37,118 nt of DNA from an uncultured Oscillospiraceae bacterium (GTDB taxonomy: Bacteria > Bacillota > Clostridia > Oscillospirales > Oscillospiraceae), in the NCBI GenBank assembly GCA_947581795.1, contig CANPVS010000021.1, positions 1-37,118 on the forward strand, read 5' to 3'. Shown one piece after another: positions 29,781 through 37,118 of this stretch (positions are counted from its first letter, which is position 1; every line of letters starts with the position of its first letter). The notes beneath the pieces are model-generated. The model was not told the DNA's origin and did no database searches. It saw only the letters and a list, made by a program, of their open reading frames with translations. The translations under genes were made by a program, and so were the position numbers.

Positions 29781-30794
29781 ATGGACGAGAAGAAAAAAGT
29801 GATGCTCTCGGGGATCAAGCCCTCCGGCGACCTGACGCTTGGCTCCTATCTGGGGGCCATCAAGAACTGGGCCGAGCGGGCGGAGACCTTTGACTGCTAC
29901 TACTTCATGGCGGACCTGCACGCGCTGACCACCCGCCAGAATCCGGCGGACCTGCGCCGGCGCACGCTGGAGCAGCTGGCCCAGTACGTGGCCTGCGGCC
30001 TGGACCCGGAGAAGAACACCCTGTTCATCCAGTCCCACGTGCCCGAGCACGCCCAGCTTGGCTGGGTGCTGCAGTGCTACACCATGTTCGGCGAGCTCTC
30101 CCGCATGACCCAGTTCAAGGACAAGAGCGCGAAAAACGCCGACAACATCAACGGCGGCCTGTTCGCCTACCCCTCCCTGATGGCGGCGGATATCCTCCTG
30201 TACCAGCCGGACTTCGTGCCCGTGGGCGACGACCAGAAGCAGCACGTGGAGCTGACCCGGGACATCGCCCACCGCTTCAACGGCGTGTACGGCGACGTGT
30301 TCAAGATCCCCGAGCCCTATATCCCCAAGGTGGGCGCCCGGATCATGGACCTTCTGGACCCCACCAGTAAGATGAGCAAGTCCGACGAAATCGGCAACGG
30401 CCGGGTCTGCCTCATGGACCAGCCCCAGGACATCGCCCGCAAGTTCAAGCGGGCCGTCACCGACAGCGATACCGACGAGCACTGCGTCCGCTACGACCGT
30501 GAGAATAAACCCGGTGTGGCGAATCTCATGCAGATCTACGCCAGCTGCACCGGCAAGAGCTTCGCCGAGATTGAAGCGGAGTTCACCGGCCACGGCTACG
30601 GCGACTTCAAATCCGCCGTGGGCGACGCGGTCATTGAGACCCTCCGCCCCATCCGGGAGGAGGCCGCCCGCCTTATGAAGGACAAGGGCTATCTGGAGAA
30701 CCTCTGCCGTACCGGCGCGGAGAAAGCCTCCTACATCGCCATGAAGACCCTGCGGAAGGTGTACAAGAAGGTTGGCCTGGTGCCTAGGGCGTGA
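29781..30794 (+). CDS. trpS: Tryptophan--tRNA ligase TrpS
   Basis: Class I synthetase that charges tRNA-Trp. The 337-residue protein has SGIKPSGDLTLGSYLGA near residues 9-25 (HIGH-type motif as LTLGSY), FMADLHALTT near 43, the VGDDQKQHVELTRDIA signature near 148, and SKMSKSDE near 197. Length is normal. Upstream in-frame starts lie within the promoter or lack ribosome sites; the ATG at 29781 is preceded by GGAAAG and GGAG. The usual T-box of clostridial trpS is absent, as the leader is only about 50 bases. It ends in a MITE-like repeat that includes a terminator. Confidence 0.96.
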   Translation: MDEKKKVMLSGIKPSGDLTLGSYLGAIKNWAERAETFDCYYFMADLHALTTRQNPADLRRRTLEQLAQYVACGLDPEKNTLFIQSHVPEHAQLGWVLQCYTMFGELSRMTQFKDKSAKNADNINGGLFAYPSLMAADILLYQPDFVPVGDDQKQHVELTRDIAHRFNGVYGDVFKIPEPYIPKVGARIMDLLDPTSKMSKSDEIGNGRVCLMDQPQDIARKFKRAVTDSDTDEHCVRYDRENKPGVANLMQIYASCTGKSFAEIEAEFTGHGYGDFKSAVGDAVIETLRPIREEAARLMKDKGYLENLCRTGAEKASYIAMKTLRKVYKKVGLVPRA

Positions 30795-30824
30795 AGTATT
30801 GTGCCGCAGGCACACAGATTTGAC

Positions 30825-30937
30825 GGCTCCCTCTGACGAGGGAGCTGTCAGCGTCTCTGACGCTGACTGAGGGAGAGAAAAGAACAATCTCTCCCCCAGT
30901 CTCGCTTCGCTCGACAGCCCCCTCGTCAGAGGGGGCC
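30825..30937. repeat. MITE-like inverted repeat element downstream of trpS
   Basis: About 113 bases with imperfect inverted arms: 30825-30853 (GGCTCCCTCTGACGAGGGAG...) and 30908-30937 (...CCCCTCGTCAGAGGGGGCC), each also an internal hairpin. Similar palindromic elements with CCCTCxGAxGAGGG cores are scattered through many gut clostridial genomes, as far as I remember. No coding capacity and no transposase. It lies in the gap 30795-30950 between convergent genes. Confidence 0.75.
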
Positions 30938-30943
30938 TTTATT
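30917..30943 (+). terminator. trpS terminator inside the repeat
   Basis: GCCCCCTC (30917-30924) pairs with GAGGGGGC (30929-30936), four-base loop, then CTTTATT. Confidence 0.75.
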
Positions 30944-30950
30944 ATGATGT

Positions 30951-31202
30951 TCAGGATAAAAACATAGCCGCTAACATAATGAGCAAGTCCTTGTCGCCGC
31001 TCTCCCTATACATCAAATATAATATCAGCGCCAGGATCAGGTCGTCCGTCTCCATGTTGACGGATTCCAGCTTTTTCAGGATGCTCCCCACCGCCCGGTC
31101 CAGCCCCTCCTGGGGCCGCGGCGGGCGGTTTTCCCGCTGAGCGGGCGTAAACGGCTCCCGGGGCGTCTCATTCTGCATGTGAAACGCGCCGCTATAGGCC
31201 AT
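30951..31202 (-). CDS. Small hydrophobic-tailed protein, third gene of a small-protein operon
   Basis: An 83-residue protein I do not recognise. The first half is Pro/Arg/Glu-rich (about 10-32), then a conserved-looking EGLDRAVGSILKKLESVNME, and the C-terminal third is hydrophobic (TDDLILALILYLMYRESG, DLLIMLAAMFLS), enough for one or two membrane helices. The ATG at 31202 overlaps the end of the preceding gene by 11 bases, which implies coupled translation. The hydrophobic ILxLLLIxLLYxExxD-like tail resembles small proteins seen in clostridia near sporulation genes, but I cannot assign a family. Confidence 0.65.
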   Translation of the reverse strand: MAYSGAFHMQNETPREPFTPAQRENRPPRPQEGLDRAVGSILKKLESVNMETDDLILALILYLMYRESGDKDLLIMLAAMFLS

Positions 31203-31554
31203 GGCCGTCACCGTATTCCTTTGCCACCGCTCCCGCGATGTGCACCATCCGGGCGATCTGCATGGCCCGGTCAAGCTTTTCCTGCTTCTCCGGTTTCATG
31301 TATGGCCGCATGGCCACCAACAGGGCCGTGGACCGGCTCTTCTCCCCACCGCCGGAAAAGGCCTTGCCCAGGGCGGACAGAAGCCGCGCGTCCGGCTGGG
31401 GGATGTCCGCCGGCTTTCCCGGCTGGGCCTGTTCCTCACTGCCCTGACCGGGGAGCGCCCCGCCGAAAAGGCCCTGCGCCATCTGGGAGAGCTTCGCCAT
31501 CTGATCCGGGTCGGACAATATCTGCTGGAGCCGTTCCCCCAGCTCACCGTCCAT
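31192..31554 (-). CDS. Small protein of unknown function, second gene of the trio
   Basis: A 120-residue protein with an N-terminal helical part (GERLQQILSDPDQMAKLSQM), a Gly/Pro/Gln-rich linker (about 30-55) and a basic C-terminal helix (RPYMKPEKQEKLDRAMQIAR near residues 82-101). The SDPDQM...LSQMAQGLF and the RPYMxPExQxKLDRA segments look conserved, as in uncharacterised clostridial proteins of this size. No membrane segment or catalytic motif is visible. It overlaps its upstream and downstream neighbours by 11 bases each. Confidence 0.7.
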   Translation of the reverse strand: MDGELGERLQQILSDPDQMAKLSQMAQGLFGGALPGQGSEEQAQPGKPADIPQPDARLLSALGKAFSGGGEKSRSTALLVAMRPYMKPEKQEKLDRAMQIARMVHIAGAVAKEYGDGHGL

Positions 31555-31789
31555 CCTGCCCCACCGCCTTCTTCACCTCCCGGGCAAAGCTCTGGCCCTC
31601 CGGTGTGGAGAGGATGGCGTTGATCATCTGGCCCAAAGTCTGCATGTCCCCCGCCTTCGCGGCGGCGGCCAGCTTCTCCCCATCCACCTTTTTCAGGAGT
31701 TTCTCCCCCTGGCCGGACCGGGCCAGTTTTTCCAGCGCGCCGCCGCCGGAGCCCTGCCGCACCTGGCCGGCGTACTTCTCCAAGTCCAT
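31544..31789 (-). CDS. Small protein of unknown function, first gene of the trio
   Basis: An 81-residue protein, charged and helical by composition, with a Gly-rich segment near residues 10-16 and KVDGEKLAAAAKAGDMQTLG near 35-54. A start at 31816 is in frame but lies in a hairpin loop; the ATG at 31789 has AGAGGGGGT upstream. That ribosome site is the 3' arm of hairpin 31796-31841, which also looks like the terminator of the preceding SLH gene. The protein shares a short pattern with its neighbour (LSTPEGQSF versus LSDPDQM), so the two may be related, but this is weak. Confidence 0.65.
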   Translation of the reverse strand: MDLEKYAGQVRQGSGGGALEKLARSGQGEKLLKKVDGEKLAAAAKAGDMQTLGQMINAILSTPEGQSFAREVKKAVGQDGR

Positions 31790-31795
31790 AAAAAT

Positions 31796-31841
31796 ACCCC
31801 CTCTGCTCAAGCCCATTGTATGCGGGCCCGGCAGAGGGGGT
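31796..31841 (-). terminator. Hairpin after the SLH/CHAP gene, enclosing the next ribosome site
   Basis: ACCCCCTCTGC (31796-31806) pairs perfectly with GCAGAGGGGGT (31831-31841); the loop can fold again (GCCC/GGGC). On the minus strand the stem is followed by ATTTTTATG: a terminator shape, whose 3' arm is also the ribosome site of the gene starting at 31789. Confidence 0.7.
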
Positions 31842-31855
31842 CACTGTTTCTTGTT

Positions 31856-34800
31856 TTAGCCGTTCAGGTACTTATCCAGATTCATGAAGATGGACGCGAC
31901 CTCGGCGCGGGTGGCGCTCTTGGTGGGATTGAAGTTGCCGCTGTTGTCGCCCTTGATGACGCCGATTTTCGCCATGGCGGCCACAGCGGTCCTGGCGTAG
32001 CTGGACACCTTGGAGCTATCCTTGAAGGACAGGCTCCCGGCGGAGAGGCTCTTGCCCATGTACTTGGTCAGGTAGTTGTAGATCATCACGCAGATGTCCT
32101 GGCGGGACACGGCGCTGGTGGCGCCGAACTTGGTGTCCGACTGGCCGCTGACGATGTTGTTCAGGTAGGCCCACTGGGCATAGCCGTTGCAGTAGCTGAC
32201 GCTGGAACTGCCCAGGTCGCTGAACTTGCACACATACACCAGCGTCTTGCCGTTGGAGGGCATGGTGCTGCGCATATAGCCGGTGACGCCGTTGTACTGC
32301 ACCTGGTACCACACGCCGCCGTCCTTGCTCTGGTTGGCGGCCACAGTGCCGGTGACCTTGATGTACTGGCCGGAGGCGGCTACCGTGGTCTTCAGGGAGG
32401 AGCTGGTGGTGGTGTCGGCGCGGATGATGATGTCATAGCCGTTGGTGAGGCCCATCTGGCCGGACCAGTTCTTGATGGTGTCGCCCACCTTGGCGAACCG
32501 GCCCAGGGCCGTAATGAACATGGCCCGGTTCATGGCCTGGTTGGGAGCAAAGGTGGTACTGGTGACGCCGGTGAGCAGGCCCTTGTTGTTCACGTAGGCC
32601 ACCGCGTCCACATACCAGCTGGAGGAGGACACGTCGCTGAAGGGCAGCTTGATCTCCGCCTTGATGGTGTGGTTCGCCTTCACGTTCTGGAAGGTATACT
32701 CCTTCAAAGCGCCCTGGCTCGCGCCGTCTATTTTGATGTTGCCGAGAGTATAGCCGTTGGTGGAGCCGAACTTGAAGGTGACGCTGCTCCCCTCCAGGAC
32801 GCTGGCGTTGCCCTGAGGCGAGACGAAGCCGTAAGGGTCGTCCACGGTGATGGTGTACAGCTTGCCCTGCTTCACGCTGAAGGTGGCCAGGTTGCTGGGC
32901 ACACCGCCGGACTTGGCGGCAAAGGCCTTGATGACGAGGCCGTCCTTCACGGCGATGGACGTGGAGCCGGACACTTTGGAGCTGTTCAGCGTGGGCGTAC
33001 TGCCGTCGGTGGTGTAGTAGATGGTGACGCCGCTGTCCGCGCTGGTGAGGGTCAGCTTGGCGGAGGGGTCGGCGTAATAGATGCCGTTGGACAGGAACAC
33101 ACCGCTTCCGTCCGACGCGCCCACAGCCTTCAGCTGGGGCAGTGTCGCCATGGTCAGGGATTCGTTCAGCGGGAAGCAGTTGTCGTGACCCGGCACCTGG
33201 GCGATGGCCCGGATGGTGACCGAGTTGGACACGGTGAAGGGACCTGTGTACTTGGTGCTGGAGGTGGAGGGCGCGGAGCCGTTGGTGGTATAGTAGATGA
33301 CCGCGTTGCTCTGGGAGTGGCTAAGGGTCACCCTCGCGCTGGCGGGACCCACAGCGGCCACCGACATGGTGGGCGCGGGAGCCCAGCCCAGGCCGGCGTC
33401 GTCGTTGGGCTTGCGCACTGCGGACAGGCTCTTGTCGTTTCGGCGGTAGATCTTATAGCCGTGCTGCAGATAGTAACTGGTGATATAGCTCAGCTGGCTC
33501 TTATAGTCGTAGTTCTTGCCGGAGATGTAGTTGCCGTTCTCGGCGTAGCAGGTCACCCGCATCTTGGCCGGGGTCTGCTCGGTGATCTCCACGGCCACCA
33601 CCTGGCCGTCGCTGTTGTAGCCTATATCGGTGACCAGCACCACGTGCTCGGCGGTGTAGTTGAGGCAGTCGCCCACCTGCAGCTTAGAAAGCTCGCTCTT
33701 GGAGGGGGTGCCGATGTAGGTAGAGAACGGCACGATATCGCCGGTGGTGCAGCGCCTGGGCAGGTCCCAGGCGTAGGACACGAAGCCGGAGCAGTCGCTG
33801 CCGTAATAGGGGGCTGTCTTGGAATAAGTGGAATAGGCCTTATAGAACTGGCTGTTGGCGTTGTTCACTGCGTCCAGGAAGCCCTTGACGGACACATCCC
33901 AGCCCACATAGCCGGTGGATACCGCCTGGGAATAGGGGATGCCCTTGTAGGTCTTTCCCGCCTTGAACTTACCGCCGTCCGTGGAATACACGGAGTCATA
34001 GGAGCCCTTGCTGGTGACGTAGGAGCTGTCGTTGCCGCCCCAGGCGTACCGGTCGGCCTTGGGGGTCCACTTGACCTCCGCGTGCTGCTGGGCCCGCAGG
34101 ACGATGTTCTGCTGGTTGGCCGTCAGGGTCTTGGTCTGCACATAGGAGGTGCTGGCCAGGGCCACGCCGTTGGTGGGATAGATCACTGCCTGCTTGGCCA
34201 AATACTCCGCGGATTCCAGATAGGCGGCCTCGCTGGCCAGCGTTTGCTCCTCTGTCATGCCCGCCAGGGCGATCTCGTCCTGATGCAGGGAGTAGTCGAA
34301 GAGAGTGCTGTAGCCCTCAAAAAGACCCGCGATATCCGCCTGGTAGGTGCTCCCGTTACGCACCACCACCAGCCAGGACCCGTCAGGATAGGCGCTGTCC
34401 ACGCCGGAGAGGAGGCACTCGTCCCCCGCCCACAGGTCGTAGCTGAAAAGCGGACCGGTGAGGAACAGGTTGCCCCAGGGGGTGGGGATCAGGCCCTTCA
34501 CGTCGCCGGGGACAGGAATGGTCTCCAGGGCCCCGTCGGTCATGTCGTAGGAATACACCGCGCCGTCCACCAGCATGCGCAGCTCCTGGCCCATCACGTA
34601 CATCTCCACGATGTGGCTGCCGGGCACGGAGCAGATCGTCTCCGAGGCGCCGCCGGCGGGGCTCATGCGATAGACGGTGTTGTTGGTGGAGTAATAGAGA
34701 TATCCGCCGGAGAGGTTCATGTTTTCGGCGTACATATCGCCCAGCTTGGTGGCGGAGCCGTTCCGGTCCAGCCACAGGCCGTTGTCAGTATAATAAAAAT

Positions 34801-35335
34801 CGCTGCCGGACACCAGGCTCCGGCCGCCGTTCAGGATGGCCGCCACGGTGTTGCCAGGTTCGGTCCACTCCCACTGCTTCAGGGCGGCAGTCATGGGCTC
34901 GTCAGTGGGTTCCACCTCCGGCGTGGCGTCGGGATCAGGGGTCGCGTTGGGGTCAGGACTGACTTCCGGCTCGAAGGTCGCCTCCGGCTCCGGGGGCAGA
35001 GAGGGGTCCTGGGGCTCCTCAGGGGCCGCCGGGACTTCGGTCTCCACAGGCGATTCCGGCTCTGACGGCGCCGCGGGCTCCGCCGTCTGCTCCGGCGCGG
35101 GCTCCGCCGTCTGTTCCGGGACGGGCTCCTCCGTCGCCTCCGGCGCGGGCTCTTCCGTCGTCTCGGGCATGGGAGGCTCCTCCGGGGCAGGGGGCTCCAG
35201 GGAGCCGGCGTCATCCGCCACAGGCGGCGCCTCCTCCCCTATCGGGCCCTCGCTGGCAAATACCAGCCCTTCCCCCAGTGACAATATTATCGTTAAGACA
35301 AGCAAGAACGCCAGCGTTCTCTTCAGCATTGCCAT
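31856..35335 (-). CDS. Large SLH surface protein with a CHAP/NlpC-like cysteine domain
   Basis: A secreted 1159-residue protein. In order: signal peptide (about 1-27), a Pro/Glu/Thr low-complexity stalk (about 28-150), a beta-propeller-like region (about 160-345, with FYYTDNGLW and LYYSTNNTVYRM as in DUF5050), a cysteine hydrolase-like domain (about 415-640) with the nucleophile motif YGSDCSGFVSYAW near Cys 514 and EHVVLVTD near His 563, two chitobiase-type repeats (IYYTTNGSAPSTSS, IYYTTDGSTPTLNS), an InlB-type beta repeat (about 825-890), and three SLH repeats with an SH3-like insert after the first (about 890-1159). The CHAP/NlpC pattern suggests peptidoglycan cleavage; whether it is active is unproven. 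GGAGG before ATG 35335 fixes the start. Confidence 0.88.
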   Translation of the reverse strand: MAMLKRTLAFLLVLTIILSLGEGLVFASEGPIGEEAPPVADDAGSLEPPAPEEPPMPETTEEPAPEATEEPVPEQTAEPAPEQTAEPAAPSEPESPVETEVPAAPEEPQDPSLPPEPEATFEPEVSPDPNATPDPDATPEVEPTDEPMTAALKQWEWTEPGNTVAAILNGGRSLVSGSDFYYTDNGLWLDRNGSATKLGDMYAENMNLSGGYLYYSTNNTVYRMSPAGGASETICSVPGSHIVEMYVMGQELRMLVDGAVYSYDMTDGALETIPVPGDVKGLIPTPWGNLFLTGPLFSYDLWAGDECLLSGVDSAYPDGSWLVVVRNGSTYQADIAGLFEGYSTLFDYSLHQDEIALAGMTEEQTLASEAAYLESAEYLAKQAVIYPTNGVALASTSYVQTKTLTANQQNIVLRAQQHAEVKWTPKADRYAWGGNDSSYVTSKGSYDSVYSTDGGKFKAGKTYKGIPYSQAVSTGYVGWDVSVKGFLDAVNNANSQFYKAYSTYSKTAPYYGSDCSGFVSYAWDLPRRCTTGDIVPFSTYIGTPSKSELSKLQVGDCLNYTAEHVVLVTDIGYNSDGQVVAVEITEQTPAKMRVTCYAENGNYISGKNYDYKSQLSYITSYYLQHGYKIYRRNDKSLSAVRKPNDDAGLGWAPAPTMSVAAVGPASARVTLSHSQSNAVIYYTTNGSAPSTSSTKYTGPFTVSNSVTIRAIAQVPGHDNCFPLNESLTMATLPQLKAVGASDGSGVFLSNGIYYADPSAKLTLTSADSGVTIYYTTDGSTPTLNSSKVSGSTSIAVKDGLVIKAFAAKSGGVPSNLATFSVKQGKLYTITVDDPYGFVSPQGNASVLEGSSVTFKFGSTNGYTLGNIKIDGASQGALKEYTFQNVKANHTIKAEIKLPFSDVSSSSWYVDAVAYVNNKGLLTGVTSTTFAPNQAMNRAMFITALGRFAKVGDTIKNWSGQMGLTNGYDIIIRADTTTSSSLKTTVAASGQYIKVTGTVAANQSKDGGVWYQVQYNGVTGYMRSTMPSNGKTLVYVCKFSDLGSSSVSYCNGYAQWAYLNNIVSGQSDTKFGATSAVSRQDICVMIYNYLTKYMGKSLSAGSLSFKDSSKVSSYARTAVAAMAKIGVIKGDNSGNFNPTKSATRAEVASIFMNLDKYLNG

Positions 35336-35392
35336 CTTGTTCCTCCACATTTTCACGCGTATGGATGCCTGTTCCCTATCATAGATATGCCC

Positions 35393-35421
35393 ACTATACC
35401 ACCAAAGCCGGTGATGCGCAA
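35393..35421 (-). promoter_or_regulatory. Promoter for the large SLH gene
   Basis: On the minus strand TTGCGC (35416-35421), 17 bases, TATAGT (35393-35398). An AT-rich stretch upstream holds TGTAAATTGTAG (35450-35461). Confidence 0.65.
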
Positions 35422-35494
35422 GTAATTTTTGAGATTTTTGTATCTAAAATGTAAATTGTAGCGTTTTTTCTGCAATTTTCTCCCATTTGACCAC

Positions 35495-35529
35495 AAAATA
35501 AGGGACCGCTGTCAATCGGCAGCGGCCCT
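35495..35529 (-). terminator. serA terminator
   Basis: AGGG-CCGCTG (35501-35511, one bulged A) pairs with CAGCGGCCCT (35520-35529); on the minus strand TTATTTTG follows. Confidence 0.8.
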
Positions 35530-35543
35530 CAATATTGATTCAA

Positions 35544-36704
35544 TTACAACACTCGCACCCGCCGCACGTGAGGCACCTTCTCGATGCGCTCCAGCAGCGC
35601 CGGGGTGATGGCGCTGTCCAGGTCGATGACCGTGTAGGCCACCTGCCCCCGGGCCCGGTTCTGCATGTGCTCCACGTTGATGTTCTCGCTGCCGATGATG
35701 TCCAGGAAGCTGTTCAGCATCCGGGGCACGTTGTCATGGATGGCGCACAGCCGGGCCACGCCGGCCCGCTCCAGGCTGAGCTGGGGCATGTTGACGGAGT
35801 TGCGGATGTTGCCGTTCAGCAGGTAATCCGCCAGCTCCTGGGCCGCCATGACGGCGCACTTCTCCTCGCTCTCGGGGGTGGAGGCGCCCAGATGGGGGAA
35901 CGCCACCACGCCCTTCTTCCCTACCAGCTTGGCGCTGGGGAAGTCGGTGACGTACCGGGCCACCTTGCCGGAAGCCAGGGCCGCCAGCATGGCGTCCTCG
36001 TCCACCAGCCCGCCCCGGGCCAGGTTGATGATGCGGACCCCGTCCTTCATCTGGGCGAGGGCGTCGGCGTTCAGGGTGTGATGGGTCTTTTCGTTGTGGT
36101 GGATCTGGATGAGGATGTAGTCGCAGTTTCTGTAAAGGGACGCCAGATCCTCGGCCTGCCGCACGTCGGAGTGGATGTGCCAGGCGGCCTCCACAGACAG
36201 GTAGGGGTCGTAGCCGACGACCTCCATGCCCAGATTGATGGCCGTCTTGGCGATGCGGGCGCCGATGGCCCCCAGGCCGATGACGCCCAGAGTCTTGCCC
36301 CGGATCTCCGGGCCCACAAAAGCCTTCTTCCCCGCCTCCACGGCGGCCTCCACGGCGTCCCGGCCCGCCAGGGATTTGGCCCAGATGGCGCCCTCCAGGA
36401 TGTCCCGGGAGGCCAGCACCAGAGAGCACACGGCCAGCTCCACCACTGCCTGGGCATTTGCCCCGGCGGTATTGAACACCACGATGCCCTTTTCCGTGCA
36501 GCGGTCCACGGGCACGTTGTCCGTGCCAACGCCCGCCCGGGCGATGGCCAGGAGCTTGTCGCCAAACTCCATGTCGTGGAGCTTGGCCGAGCGGACCAGC
36601 AGGCCGTCGGGATCTGCGGCGTCGTTGTTGATCATCATGCCCTTGGCGGAGAGGATATTGAGTCCCTGCCGGGCGATGTTGTTCATGGTCTTGATCTCAT
36701 ACAT
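35544..36704 (-). CDS. serA: D-3-phosphoglycerate dehydrogenase SerA
   Basis: SerA oxidises 3-phosphoglycerate, the first step to serine; serC, just upstream, does the second. The 386-residue protein has the N-terminal substrate domain (IARAGVGTDNVPVD near residue 55), the NAD Rossmann loop GVIGLGAIGARIA near 140, the catalytic Arg in NLARGGLVDEDAM near 226, Glu/His in FPHLGASTPESEEKCA near 268, and a C-terminal ACT domain (about 315-386) for serine feedback. Its ATG overlaps the serC stop by eight bases (ATGTATGA) with GAGG upstream, so the pair is translationally coupled. Confidence 0.95.
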   Translation of the reverse strand: MYEIKTMNNIARQGLNILSAKGMMINNDAADPDGLLVRSAKLHDMEFGDKLLAIARAGVGTDNVPVDRCTEKGIVVFNTAGANAQAVVELAVCSLVLASRDILEGAIWAKSLAGRDAVEAAVEAGKKAFVGPEIRGKTLGVIGLGAIGARIAKTAINLGMEVVGYDPYLSVEAAWHIHSDVRQAEDLASLYRNCDYILIQIHHNEKTHHTLNADALAQMKDGVRIINLARGGLVDEDAMLAALASGKVARYVTDFPSAKLVGKKGVVAFPHLGASTPESEEKCAVMAAQELADYLLNGNIRNSVNMPQLSLERAGVARLCAIHDNVPRMLNSFLDIIGSENINVEHMQNRARGQVAYTVIDLDSAITPALLERIEKVPHVRRVRVL

Positions 36705-37118
36705 GGTTTTCCACCTCGAACTTCTTCATAAATGCCGCCAGCGCCTTCACGCCCTCCATGGGCTGGGCGTTGTAGAGGGAGGCGCGCATGCCGCCCACGC
36801 TGCGGTGGCCCTTCAGGTTCATGAGCCCCTGGGCCTGGGCCTCCTTGGCGAATTTGGCGTCCAGGTCTGCGTCCCCGGTCCGGAAGGTCACGTTCATGTC
36901 GCTGCGGCTGTCGGGCCGGGCGTGGGGCTTATAGAGTTTGCTGTTGTCCAGGATGTCGTAGATCATCTGGGCCTTCTCGTGCTTGATGGCCTCCATACCG
37001 GCCACGCCGCCCTGCTTTTCCAGCCAGTCCAGCACCAGGCCCAGCATATAGATGCACCAGCAGGGCGGGGTGTTGTACATGCTGTCCTTCTCGATCATGG
37101 TCTTGTAGCTCATCATCA
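36697..37118 (-). CDS. serC: Phosphoserine aminotransferase SerC, C-terminal part
   Basis: SerC converts 3-phosphohydroxypyruvate to phosphoserine with glutamate (PLP-dependent). Only the last 140 or so residues are in the window; the start and the PLP lysine lie beyond the right edge. The visible part fits SerC: SMYNTPPCWCIYMLGLVLDW, SRSDMNVTFR, and LKGHRSVGGMRASLYNA near the end, which binds the substrate phosphate in the family. It precedes serA in an operon. Confidence 0.93.
   Translation of the reverse strand, partial: MMSYKTMIEKDSMYNTPPCWCIYMLGLVLDWLEKQGGVAGMEAIKHEKAQMIYDILDNSKLYKPHARPDSRSDMNVTFRTGDADLDAKFAKEAQAQGLMNLKGHRSVGGMRASLYNAQPMEGVKALAAFMKKFEVENHV

Overview
The window reads as chromosomal DNA from a GC-rich, endospore-lineage Firmicute, most likely a gut clostridium of the Oscillospirales (Oscillospiraceae-like). 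This is inferred from GC-rich genes separated by AT-rich gaps, strong GGAGG-type ribosome sites, many near-consensus sigma-A promoters, the spore germination gene ypeB, a SpoIID-domain protein, SLH surface proteins, and the queA-tgt-yajC-yrzE gene order known from Bacillus and clostridia. No phage, plasmid, CRISPR array or complete insertion sequence was seen.

Layout: 1-1770, tripartite tricarboxylate transporter genes tctC-tctB-tctA (tctA runs off the left edge). 2072-5592, a Na/Pi cotransporter with a PhoU-like tail, then asnB behind a perfect consensus promoter and a terminator-like leader hairpin. 5651-8029, the wall precursor ligases ddl and murF. 8264-10164, a DEDDh exonuclease and a XerD-type recombinase, convergent on a shared terminator. 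10453-15536, on the minus strand, an SLH/SpoIID surface protein, queA, tgt, yajC and yrzE. 15697-17748, asd and dapA (entry to lysine/diaminopimelate). 17826-22438, mglB-mglA-mglC, a galactose-type ABC importer whose permease carries about 220 extra N-terminal residues. 22612-24776, a small repeat-bearing lipoprotein, a SLOG-family protein that looks leaderless, and a polysaccharide deacetylase. 24910-25870, a small accessory patch: a Cys-containing small protein, a self-contained unit for a 26-residue peptide, a field of palindromes with duplicated tRNA pieces, and tRNA-Val(GAC). 25968-28104, a zinc-ribbon/Ig-like membrane protein and ypeB. 28171-30794, gltX and trpS, divergent from promoters that share one -35 box. 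30825-30937, a MITE-like inverted repeat. 30951-31789, three overlapping small genes of unknown function. 31856-35335, a giant SLH protein with a CHAP/NlpC-like cysteine domain. 35544 to the right edge, serA and the C-terminal part of serC.

Most of the window is core metabolism and envelope biology: wall precursors (ddl, murF, asd, dapA), amino acids (asnB, serC-serA, asd-dapA), translation (gltX, trpS, tgt, queA, tRNA-Val), secretion (yajC) and surface proteins. I found no complete new defence or mobile system. The parts least explained by known families are the long N-terminal extension of the MglC permease, the palindrome and tRNA-fragment field beside tRNA-Val, the 26-residue peptide unit, the trio of small overlapping genes, and three places where the ribosome-binding site of a gene lies inside the descending arm of an upstream hairpin.
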